Assembly (NCBI RefSeq): GCF_001310815.1
Contig: NZ_BAZK01000008.1
Location: forward strand, 186,001-250,000
From: Pseudovibrio denitrificans JCM 12308
GTDB lineage: Bacteria; Pseudomonadota; Alphaproteobacteria; Rhizobiales; Stappiaceae
DNA: 64,000 nucleotides
Direction: 5' to 3'
Made by a program: the position numbers and the translations under genes
In this document: one piece after another, positions 41,001 through 49,600 of the stretch
Numbering within the stretch: the first letter of the stretch is position 1
Layout of the letters: every line of letters starts with the position of its first letter
The notes under the pieces: generated by a model
Told to the model about the DNA's origin: nothing
The model's input: the letters and a program-made list of their open reading frames with translations, nothing else
Database searches by the model: none

Positions 41001-42499
41001 GCTATTGGCAGGATGAGGAGCAAACCAACTATCGTTTCATCACTCACCCAATAACCGGCGATCGCCTTTATCGCACTGGAGACCTTGGCCGTTATATGCC
41101 CGATGGAAACATTGAGTTCCTGGGCCGCATGGACACGCAGGTCAAAGTACAAGGCTTCCGGATCGAGCTAGGCGAGATTGAGACCGTCCTCAACGCCCAT
41201 GAGGCGGTGAAAGCTTCTGTCTTCAAAGTCTTTGGAGACGCACAAAGCGACAAGCAGCTTGTTGGCTATGTGGTGCCAGAAAGAACCGATATCGACACGG
41301 ACGCACTTCTAGAGCATTTGCGAGCGCACCTGCCCCACTACATGATCCCGTCTTCTCTTATCGAGATTGAACAGGTCCCAGTGTCTGCAAACGGCAAAAT
41401 AGATCGCAAAAAACTGCCACAGCCAAGCAGGTCATCGACAACTCAAGCCAGCTTTGAACCGAAAGGAAAGCAGGAAGAAAAGATCCGCGAGATTGTTTCG
41501 GATGTTTTGAAACTGAACCAGATTGCACCAGAGGAGAATTTGTTACAGTTGGGGGCAACATCAATCGATATTACACGCATCTCTAACGCTCTTTCCAGCG
41601 AGCTCTCTTTCCGTCCTCCGCTTGCAAAGTTTATGGGCAGCCCAAGCCTTGCAACGCTCTTCAAGATGTATCGGGAACAGTTCGGCCAAGCAGATGCTGA
41701 AACAGAGAGCACAGCGGCCAGTTCTGCGATTGCCACCATTGAAGACCCACAGGAGCGCCAGACCTTCAAGGATCGTAATGCAGGTTTACGTCGGTTTGGT
41801 CAGCAACACACCACGCACCAACTGGCGCACTCAAATCCTCGTGGATTTGATGAGTTTGATGCCTACCGATCTGTACGTCAGTTTATTCCCGATCCTTTAC
41901 CCATAAACCGATTGGAAGATCTGCTTTCAGCTTTGCGGCGCAATCAAAAACCAGATGCACCTAAACATCTGTTTGCCAGCGCAGGTGGGCTCTATCCGGT
42001 GCAGACGTACATCTACATTAAGCCTGACCGCGTGCAGGGACTGGATGGCGGGGCGTATTATTACGATCCGCAAAATCATGCTCTGATTTCAACGGCGGAT
42101 GGTAAGTCTCTCAGTCCCGACACCTATGACTACTTCGTCAATCGCCCGACTTTTGAAGAGGCCGCATTTGCCCTGTTTTTTGTGGCAGAGCGCAAAGCGA
42201 TAGAGCCGCTTTATGGTGAGATGAGCGACCAGTTCTGCCTGATTGAAACAGGCGCAATGGCGCAGCTGCTCACCATGCGTGCTCACGAAACTGGACTGGG
42301 ACTTTGCGGCATTGGCTCGGTTGATGAGAGGGCTCTGACTGATCTGTTTCAGCTCAGCTCTTCCCATAAGCTCATCTATTCCATGATTGGCGGCACGCGC
42401 ACAGCAGACCAGAACCGGCAACACACCATTGAAACGTTCGGCACCACACCAGCGCTCACACAGCAAGAAGAAGACGAAATGGAGGAGTTTGAAATATGA
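32096..42499 (+). CDS. Nonribosomal peptide synthetase 2 with thiazole-forming module (C-A-T / C-A-T / Cy-A-T-Ox)
   Basis: This intact 3467-residue enzyme has a GGGAGGA ribosome site 36 bases after NRPS1. The order is C4 (HHFISDGWS, residue 168), A4 (495-985), T4 (1044), C5 (HHSISDAWS, 1228), A5 (1558-2055), T5 (2099), Cy6 (DALIVDAAS, 2293), A6 (2612-3108), T6 (LGATSID, 3153) and a C-terminal McbC-like FMN oxidase (3230-3440; FASAGGLYPVQTYIY). Cy domains use DxxxxD in place of HHxxxDG and close a Cys side chain onto the backbone; Ox oxidises thiazoline to thiazole. Hand-read codes are DVADVGAIDK (Arg), DVQHIAQVVK (Pro-like, uncertain) and DLYNMSLIWK (Cys). C5 has Ala where the last Gly of HHxxxDG is expected. 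The stop overlaps the NRPS3 start by four bases. Confidence 0.95.
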   Translation: MQDGQNKRKMRSLTPEQLLKLRQRTALKKAPRDQAPLPLSFAQERLWFLSRMSGIGSAYHLTLGIRLRGELATCSLQNALDQLIARHEGLRAFVFEDAGEPGLRIAPPTCGLPLHLINIEAEDDLEAAIHHVANEECTKPFDLKTGPLARCYLIRVSEREHVLLLVLHHFISDGWSNGLLLKELSENYTHLIETGQPIERNTPELSYADYAYWQKQPEQQKSFEKQKAYWEQRLSGAPERLLLPTDRQRPLQQSFEGDFLPLELDAELTEQVREFAREAGTTPYLVLMCAFAVVLARMSGQDDIVIGTPSANRVRKDLEEMVGLFVNTLALRFNFDEGITVSQLLAHTQDTFLDSQDNQSVPFEQVVDALNPQRSLSHTPLFQIMFAWQSLDDATLRFADLKHEPFSVPRSASQFDLTLELVDNGIKISGGLEYATALFERQSIEQLAGYVLQVVQGICEDPEQCVASLPIMDDTARTETLKTSLLASNKASTAEPIHLPFEDTAASYGERIAIIDGEDELTYAQLNERANKLVRYLRSLGVQKQDHIAICMQKSADAVTALLAVLKAGAAYIPIDASYPPARINTLVQDCSPKCILVDAYGAKQLAHMPDLAAEVVHIETQGDEWGFLDGQNLTVPIAPDDLAYIIYTSGSTGRPKGVMVDHRAIWTVRDAWSELYRFDEPPRVLQMANLSFDVFTADLVRALTFEGTLVLVNQDELIDSAALLAKITQYHTTFADFVPAVLDSLTAHIRKSGATSTPLKTIVCGSDRWSSKGAAEARSVFGPDAHIIHAYGLTETAIDCLALTLPQTFSQTDRLSLGGPIKNYSVLVLDPSGQPVPEGVVGEICVAGAGLAQGYWNAPELTEQKFATVAGRDDPRVFKTGDLGRLLRDGTIEFLGRNDRQAKLRGFRVELGEVEAALETDERVQTAICVVNEKSGEEHLLAYVVLSSEDNGDVLAELKEGLSQKLPHFMVPAGIAAVQQIPLTPNGKLDHKALPDVNPSTLSQAEFAPPREGKETELAQIWCDLLGLSTVGRHDNFFTLGGHSLLAVRLAQRIREVFSVDVAATIVFTAPTLATLAGAIDWSSSSTGTQITPADRTKKLPLSSSQQRLWYLAEMEGQSEAYHMPLLLELKGKLEVFALAQAIETIVARHETLRTRVKQKDGTAYLDIQPANKWQMEAPIQLAEDDNLKEQVARLIAEPFDLEAGPLFRAILLRRDEAHHVLVIVMHHSISDAWSMGVFSKELSELYTALTQQQKPNLPDLQIQYADFAVWQREELSKGTWNEQKHYWGSKLEDSPVLLELPLDHPRPKRQSFKGAAVPLELDASLSQRTKEYSAGNGGTVFSTLLGAWALTLSKLSGQTDLVVGSPVANRDHAQLDKLIGFFANTLALRVGANKDLLLTEYLSQVQETVLEAQQNQDLPFEQVIEHLNPPRSLAHAPLFQVMFAWEGENNDQFELPGLSVELLHHHYGGAKFDLLLSLQNVNGQLKGAIEFASDLFEPETAARIGRYFEYVLAQLVANTNAKLSDISLLTELEQTQALEAWQQRSVPYPELECISRQIEKHAAETPAATAVILGQETLSYGELNRQANQLSHTLRQQGIGAQANIALCVDRSTQMVVTLLGILKAGAAVVPLDPAYPQTRLQVILQDVQPDLIITTKALRPKLPQEFAEAIASIEELKTRCQSASADNFAYTPAPLDPAYVLYTSGSTGKPKGVAQTHRMLRNLVHWQLKQGPTNNGPARVLQFASLNFDVAFQEVFCTLCQGSSLVLMTDTQRKDIGNLAGFIKSNGVERAHLPFAVLQQMAGLFEAGHLPDGPACEVITAGEALLVNDGLRRLLKALGGRHFYNQYGPTETHVVTQHILDCGHMEDWPASPPIGKPMDNTSVFLLDDGMRPVPPGTTGEIYVCGDNLASGYFGNEDLTADRFISHTFGSQPPLRLYRTGDLAAYLPDGTLVFHGRADDQVKFRGFRIEPMEITNCVLQIAGIQEAFVIFDRSTDAEHARLICYFVGTCSVEALRAELKSRLPDYMIPTDWMQLDELPITPNGKVDRKALPSPVRLTASDFEAPAAGLEADIAKVWEVVLKVDRIGRTDNFFDLGGHSLLATRLIHTLNKDLSLSLSLTDLIENPVLADLAASANSGNSQPEQTVVQIHADEANRYEPFPLTDIQQAYWVGRDDGLGLGGVSAHAYEEIEIPDLDLERFNAALNKLIQRHDMLRAVFAKDGTQRILQDVPDYIIQTDDARGRNARVVERMIARNRGAMSHQVLDAGTWPLFEFRALQLDNGVTRLHISMDALIVDAASSQIFSRELAAFYEDLQVELPEIAITFRDYVVQELAMRDGSRYETSLKYWQDRLATLAAAPDLPLAKQPESISNPRFTRRHLVLDAAKWSQIKANARQHGVTPSGCLLTAFAQVLAKWSQSPQFTLSLPVFNRQPLHPHINRLIGDFTSIVLLEVGFDATTNFVANAKSAQRQLWKDMDHSEVSGVRVLRELTKQRGEQQTGMPIVFNSTLVEMIPDQEEITLSSALNAQNVHTITQTPQVWLDHTILEIDGELCFNWDSIDELFPEGMMQEMFEAYCALLEELVAPDRWQQTAQQTFPSWDADKALSQHWPLMHQLFDTQALKTPDAPALICDAQTLSYRQTRQRAHNLAALLQQKRLEKGELVAIKMRPGWEQTVAALAILYAGGAYLPIDPDLPANRIEGILRRTGSKLICVKAGQADKLKGVPDCALTINVGPELDAASNNNLKTADTQPDDLAYVIFTSGSTGEPKGVMIDHRGAVNTLLDINKRLNVQPEDRVFAISALGFDLSVYDIFGLLAVGGAVVIPNENEVKDPAHWLECLTQHNVTIWNSAPALLGMLVDYAESDRKSLGTSLRQIMLSGDWIPLSLPSRAQALAPNAEVLSLGGATEASIWSICYPVQDVLPQWTSIPYGKSLENQQFYVLDEALAVRPCWVIGELYIGGLGLAQGYWQDEEQTNYRFITHPITGDRLYRTGDLGRYMPDGNIEFLGRMDTQVKVQGFRIELGEIETVLNAHEAVKASVFKVFGDAQSDKQLVGYVVPERTDIDTDALLEHLRAHLPHYMIPSSLIEIEQVPVSANGKIDRKKLPQPSRSSTTQASFEPKGKQEEKIREIVSDVLKLNQIAPEENLLQLGATSIDITRISNALSSELSFRPPLAKFMGSPSLATLFKMYREQFGQADAETESTAASSAIATIEDPQERQTFKDRNAGLRRFGQQHTTHQLAHSNPRGFDEFDAYRSVRQFIPDPLPINRLEDLLSALRRNQKPDAPKHLFASAGGLYPVQTYIYIKPDRVQGLDGGAYYYDPQNHALISTADGKSLSPDTYDYFVNRPTFEEAAFALFFVAERKAIEPLYGEMSDQFCLIETGAMAQLLTMRAHETGLGLCGIGSVDERALTDLFQLSSSHKLIYSMIGGTRTADQNRQHTIETFGTTPALTQQEEDEMEEFEI

Positions 42500-45400
42500 A
42501 CGTGCACCAACTGCTCAACCATTTCGCCAGTCACAATGTGAGCCTGCAAACAGATGGTGAAAAACTCCGTTTCAAGGCCCCAAAAGGATTTTTGGAGCCA
42601 CAACTGGCTGCTGCGCTGAAAGCGCAAAAATCTGAGTTAATTTCTTTATTGCAGCAGCAGGCGCAGGCCGAAAAATCAACAGGAGTTCCGCTTTCGGCTT
42701 CACAGCGTCATTTGTGGTACTTGCATCAGTTGGAGCCTGATAGTCCGTTCTACAACAACCCCATCGCGCTGAAGGTGAGCGGAGCGCTTAACGTTGAAAC
42801 ACTCCACCGTGCGGCGAATGCCGTTGTTGCTCGTCATGACATGCTCCGTGCACAGTTTGGTCTCTGCGATGGTGTTCCTCAGCAGACTTTTGCTGAACAT
42901 TCAGAGCTTCCACTTGAGGTTCTGGATGTGTCTCAGCTCAGCGATGAAGAGCAAAGTCTCGCACTGAACGATCATGTCCAGAAGGAAGCCAGCAAGCCGT
43001 TTAACCTGGAAGACGGGCCACTTGTCCGCTCCAGTTACGTGAAGCTCTCAGAAAGCGAATATGTCTGGCTGGTGAACCTGCACCATATTGCTGCTGATGG
43101 CTGGTCAATCGGATTGTTCTTCAACGAAGTAACCGCCCATTACAACGCGCTCAGGCAAGGCACGACGCCTGATGTTCCAACGCTCAAGATGCAGTATGAG
43201 GACTATGTGGTCCATAGCCAGCAATCGCCCTCTCGGGAACAAGAGCAAACCCAATATTGGACCGAGAAACTTGCCGGGTTGCCTGCCTTACTTGACCTGC
43301 CAACAGATAATCCCCGCCCCGCAGAGCAGACCCACAATGGCGCTCACTTTGAACTCGTGTTCGGGGATGATCTGAGTGACCGAGTGCGTTCTTTCTGCAA
43401 AAGCAGATCAATCACACCTTTTGCGCTGTTTCTTGCTGGGTTTGCCGTTGTTTTATGGCGCTATAGCAAACAAGAAGACATCTGCATCGGAACCTCTTTT
43501 GCCAACCGCCATACCGCTGAAGTGGAACCGTTGATTGGCCATTTCATCAATACCCTCGCCTTAAAAACACAGGTATCAGCGCACGGCACCTTTGCAGAGT
43601 TGGTGTCACAAGCGCAGACGATCATTTTAGAAGCTTTGGACAACCAAGACCTGCCTTTTGAGAAGGTAGTTGAAGCTGTGAACCCGGAGCGCTCACCAGC
43701 CCATTCGCCTCTATTTCAGGTCATGCTGATCTATCAAAACCTTCCAGCAGGTTCCACGCACATGGACGGGGTGGAGATAGAAGCGCTTGCGACGGACAGC
43801 CAAACTGCGAAGTTCGATATCACGCTGGAAGTGTTTGAGCGCGGGCCTTCGTTCAGCCTCGGCTTTGAATACAACAAAGACTTATTCACGCAGGCTCGCA
43901 TCGAGCGCATGGCCAGGCATCTTGAATGTTTGCTCTCAAACGCCATTGATGATCCGCATGGGCAAATCGATCAGATCGAGTACATCACGCCAGAAGAACG
44001 GCACCTTCTTACGCAAATCTGGCCTCATGGTGAAACGCACGCACTAAGCTCAACGTGCATTCATGAGGCATTCGAAGCACAGTGCCAGCGCTCCCCCGAT
44101 GCACCAGCTCTTGTCTGCGGTGAGGCGGTGTGGAGTTACGCCAAACTCAATGCCAAGGTAAATCAGCTTGCACGTCATTTGCAGGAATGCAGTGTCAAAG
44201 CAGGCAACCCCGTTGGTTTGCTCCTTGAACGTTCCACTGAACTGGTCATCACCACGCTGGCAACCCTCAAGGCCGGAGGGCATTTCATCCCACTCGAGCC
44301 CGGCCTGCCCTTGAAGCGCCTTGAGTATATGGTGCAAGACAGCCAGCCTAATCTGATAGTGACGCATCCGGCCACTGCCGATGTGATGGCCGGCCTAGCA
44401 ACCACCTGCGATGTAAACTCGCTGTCATTGGATAAAGAGTTGTTGGAGGAAATCACCCAATCCTACGACAACACAAATCTTCCTGCGAGCAGCAGGAATG
44501 CGGATGAGCTCGCCTATATCATCTACACCTCTGGCACCACCGGGGTTCCCAAAGGCACCAGGCTCACTCATCGCGGACTGGTCAACCTCGTAGACTGGAG
44601 CAATCGCACCTTCCCGACTAAGCCCGGAGATGCGCTCTTGCAAAAGACGCCGATGGGGTTTGATGCCGCTATCTGGGAGTTTTTCTGGCCGCTGTGTTCC
44701 GGTTCGTCACTGGTTTTGGCTCCCCCATCAGCTCATAGTTCGCCAGCTGGACTGGTGCAGCTCTGTGTCTCGCACAACATTGCAGCTGTTCAGTTTGTCC
44801 CGGCAATGCTGGATCTCTTTCTTGATGAACCTCTCGTCCCTCAATGCACGCACCTAAGAGACGTGTTCTGCGGTGGAGGTGAGTTGAATGGTGCATTGAT
44901 GCGTAAGTTCGCCGACAAGCTGCCATGGGCGACGTTGCACAATGTGTACGGTCCAACAGAATGCACCGTGGATACCACCTGGCACAGCATTTTGCCTGAA
45001 GACCACAACAAGTGGGCAGCTCCCGTTGGGCGCCCTATCAGCAATGCGAAAACCTATCTGCTCGACGAGAACATGTCGGTTGTACCAGTTGGGCTGGTGG
45101 GAGAGCTCTACATCGGTGGTTCTGGCCTCGCCTCCGGGTATCTGAATGCCCCGCAACAGAACGCATCTGCTTTCGTAGAAAGCCCGTTTGCTCCAGAAGA
45201 AACGCTCTACCGCACCGGTGATCTTGCCTTTTACGACGAACAGGGACAGCTGATTTTTGCAGGTCGCAAAGATAACCAGATCAAACTCAATGGCTTCCGC
45301 ATCGAACTCTCAGAGATTGAAGAGGTTTTGCTTGAACATGCCGATTGCCGCAGCTGCACAGCCATTCAGGTTCAGCGAGAGGGCGGCGATGCTCAACTGG

Positions 45401-46613
45401 CGCTGTGTTACACCTCCTCAACGGGCGAGCCCTTGCTTGAAAACGATCTGCGCCAGCACCTTTCCAGCAAGCTTCCTGATTACATGTTGCCTCACACTTT
45501 GCTGCACATGGATGCGATCCCGCTCACCAATAATGGCAAGATAGATTACCGCGCAGTTGAAGTTGCCGTGATGGCACATGAGGCCGTGTTTAAGGTCAAT
45601 CAGGAAAGTCCCCGCGACCATATCGAACTGCAGATCTATAACATCTGGCGAGAGGTGCTCCTGCACCCATCTATCGGCATCAGCGACAACTTCTTCCATG
45701 TGGCGGCTCATCCATTGCCGCGATCAAGGTCGCGCACCGTGTTGGCGAAGCGTTTAAGGTTCAAGTGCCTCCAAAGACCTTCATTTTAAATCCAACAATC
45801 GAAGCCCTGGCCAGTTGGATACGCGCCGGAGCACCTAAAGAAAATGCTCAAGACAACCTGATTACGTTCCGTGAAAGCCAAAACGGCGAGCACGTGGTGT
45901 GTGTTCATCCTGCCGGAGGTACTGCATTTTGCTACCTGTCTCTGGCAAAGATCCTGGCCGATGACATCGGTGTCTATGGCCTTCAGTCCCCGGGTCTGAA
46001 CAGTGGAGAAGACACGTTATCTTCCATCCCTACCATGGCAGAGGCTTACCTGAAACAGATCGAGCATATCGCGCAGGGCAAAATCGTACTGACAGGCTTG
46101 TCTTTTGGCGGTTATGTGGCGTTTGAAATGGCACGCCTCCTCAAAGCGCGCGGAAATGACAATGTGAGTGTCATTCTCCTCGATACTCAAGGGTTTGAAG
46201 AACATGAACGCGATAGCCTCGCGCCTGTGGACCTCGATGAGTTTCGTGACAAGCTGGTCAAGTTCAACGGGATGTACCCGGGCATCGACGATGCGCAAAT
46301 AGAGCGCTATCACCGGGTCTACAATCACAACCGGTCATGCGTTCCCAGCTATGAGTGCCAACCCCTAGAGGTTCGCGTGGTTTTTGTTCAGGCCCTCGGG
46401 TCTCTCAACAAAGACTTTTTGCATGAGTTACGCCAGTTCTGGATAGAACGGGTGACAGGCAGCTTCATGACCAGATTGGTTCGCGGAGACCATTGGGAAC
46501 TGCTGGAGTCGGAAGAAATCCAGCGCGTCAAAAAAGCAATCTCCTACGAGTTTCAGTTGTTTGAGCGGAAGAACTCCCACACTCTTTCCCCTGCTGTACC
46601 TAGTGTCGCTTAG
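42496..46613 (+). CDS. Nonribosomal peptide synthetase 3 (TubC docking-C-A-T-TE), one frameshift
   Basis: Two frames (42496-45789 and 45765-46613) join into 1372 residues after restoring one G near 45702, which recreates the carrier motif FFHVGGSSIAA. Residues 1-50 (LLNHFASHNVSLQTDGEKL) are a TubC-type N-terminal docking domain that receives the chain from another protein. C7 has HHIAADGWS at 196, A7 covers about 520-1015, T7 about 1045-1110, and the thioesterase has HPAGG, the nucleophile GLSFGG and the histidine in RGDHWELLE. The hand-read A code DAWQFGVVDK resembles Gln. This module ends the first line and releases the chain by hydrolysis or cyclisation. Confidence 0.92.
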
Positions 46614-46621
46614 AGGTCATC

Positions 46622-49600
46622 ATGAACAGCACTATCTCACATGACCATTCAGCCTCTGATTATGTTGACTTGAAGTTGGGTGAGGAAGGTCCGGTCCAGT
46701 CCTCACTGTTTGAGAGCATCAGTTATTATGCTGCACGTTTTCCAAAACTGACAGCCGTTCAGGACCATGACAGCACGCTCACCTATCTGGAACTCAACAC
46801 ACATTCTTCCCGGTCCGCAGCACTGCTGAGGCAGCATGGTGTGAAGCAAGGTAATGCTGTTGCTGTTTGCTTGCCGCGGTCTCAGGAACTCATTGTCCTC
46901 ATGCTTGCAATCCTGAAAGCAGGAGCGACTGTTGTCCCGCTGGATGCTGCAAGTCCACCAAACAGGCAAGCTGCTATTTTAGCTGATAGTCAGGCGCGCT
47001 TCCTGATCACATCACAAGAAGCACACTCCAGATCCGTTCCCTCGGCAACATACAAAACTCTCCATGTAGGCGAGTTGGTTGCTGGAAATTTGCCCGATGA
47101 CCAAGGCCAGTTCCAAGCCTCCTCAGTCGCCAGCACGGCTTTTCTTTTTTACACGTCCGGAACAACGGGAAGACCAAAGGGTGTGCAAGTTCCTCTGACG
47201 GCCATTGAGAGGCTCGCGCATCAGCCGCGTTTCGTTCCAATGTCCATTGGAGATCGCTACGCACACATTTCCAACCCGGCATTTGATGCCCTCAGCTTTG
47301 ATGTCTGGGTGCCGCTTTTAACAGGTGGCTGTATCGTTGTTTTCTCTGCAGAGGAAACAGCTGACTTTGAAGGTTTTGCGAGGAAGCTGGAAAAGCGCTC
47401 CATCAAAACTATGTTCATGACAGTCTCGCTGTTCAACGCCATGGTTGATTACGGGGCAACCTGTTTCACCACACTCGAACATCTGTTGATCGGTGGAGAG
47501 CAAATCAACCCGCACACCGTACAGGGCTGGTATGAGGCAAACCCACAAAGCACTTGCCAAATACACAACATCTATGGCCCTACAGAGTGCGCCACTTTTG
47601 CATTGAGCTACCCCATACCCCGCAGCTTTAGCGGTGATACTGTTCCAATCGGCAGACCCATTGCCAGCACAGACTGTCAGCTGCGGTCTTCCAATGGCGA
47701 GGAAGCCAACCCAACAGAGACAGCTGAACTCTACGTTGGCGGAGCTGGCGTAGCGCATGGCTATCTGAACAGAGAAGAGGAAACACAGCACAGCTTTGTC
47801 GAGCTTTCAGATGGCCGGAGGTGGTATCGCACCGGTGATCTGGTCCGCCTCAACAACAAAGGCTCATAGAATATGTTGGCCGCGTTGACAGGCAAGTTAA
47901 AGTCCGCGGGTTTCGAGTCGAACTGGAAGAAATTGAACAGGGGCTCCAGCAACTTTCCAAGGTGCGACAAGCGTGTGTACTCACGCGTCAGGAACCCGGA
48001 AAACCGCTCGAGCTACACGCGTATCTGACTGCAGATAAGCGCCTAAACTATGCCGATCTTGATGCCCACATGTCAGCGCATCTACCGGATTACATGCGCC
48101 CTCATCAGATCTTTTGCATTGACGAAATGCCCCTGAATGCAAACGGCAAAATTGATCGAGATGCCTTCCAGAAGATGGACTGCGCTCCACTCCGCCCTAC
48201 ACATTCTTCCGGTGGAGCTACAGATGAAATCCTCACGGATATTTTGAAGGCCGCAGAGTTGGTTTTGAGTGTGCCTTATTTGAATGGTGAGGACACGGTG
48301 CTGACCGCAGGCGGAGACTCCCTCAAGGCGATTAGTCTTGCAAATCGCCTGAACAAGACACTTGGCTATCGCTTAGTCCCGTCCCTGCTCCTAAATCTGA
48401 CTTTTTCTGAGCTTGCAGACACGATCAGAAAACAAGGCCCCCAGCTGAACGTCTTGCCTCCGGTTCCTTCTCCTTCAAACGTCACGAAAGCCCACGTCAC
48501 GTCTGAGCAGAAGCGTTTGTGGCTGCTGCAACAAAAGAACCCTTCTGACACCTCTTACAACACGCCCTTCACTTTCCGGTTCGCCGGAGAGCTCAATCCA
48601 GAAAAACTAGAGAGAGCGGCAGGAGCTCTCGTAAAACAACATCCGGCACTGCGCACCAGCTTCCACCTTACAGATGATGGAGTGGAGCAGCACATTGCAC
48701 AGAGTAATCCTGAGGTGTTTCATTACCACGGTGTCTTAGAGCAGAACGAGATCGCAGCGCTGCAAAACACGCTCTTCAGTCAACCGTTTGACCTTGAAGT
48801 GCCTCATTTGTTTCAGCTTCATCTTGCACATGAACCCGATGGTTCAAGTGTGCTGATCCTCCATGCGCATCACATCGTTTTGGATGGCTGGTCCCTCAAT
48901 ATCCTGTTTGAGGACCTTTCCCGAGTTTATCAGGCTAAACTCGACGAAGAGGTCTCCGAGCAGAAAAAGGTCTCCCTCACCCCGCTGGATTTTGCGGCTT
49001 GGCAGGCGCAAACTTGGGAAAGCGAGCATTACAAAACACAACGGGAACAACTCTTCAAAATCTACGAGGAAGCAGAGTTCTCTGCATGCTGGTCACCTGT
49101 GTTGAACTCAAAACATGCTGGTCAGGAAGGGCCGGCAGGCCGCACGCGTTTGATGCGCCTTGAAGACGCTCATAGGGCAAAGTTGATCGCAACTGCGCAT
49201 CAGTTTTCTCTGACACCTCATCAGGTTTTCCATTCTCTTTTCGCACATGCGCTTTATGCGCATTTGGGCAAATCAAGATTTACAATCGCGAGCCCAATAG
49301 CAAACCGCAACACAGCAGAGTTTGAGGCGACTGTTGGAATGTTCGCCAACACAATGCTGTTACCGGTGGTGATCGATCCTGCCCAAACCATTGGACAGAA
49401 CACAAGCGCATTGGCCGAATTTTCCAAACGCACACTTGCCTGTCAGGAGGTTGCTTTTGAACATGTCGTAGATCACTTGCAAAAGGCGAACCGTTTATCA
49501 GGTCTGCCTTTCGAGTTCATGTTTGCGACTGAAAACACGCGCTATGAAACGCTGAACCTGAACGGCGAATATTCGCCGCCATCTTTCCCGGAGCACATCA

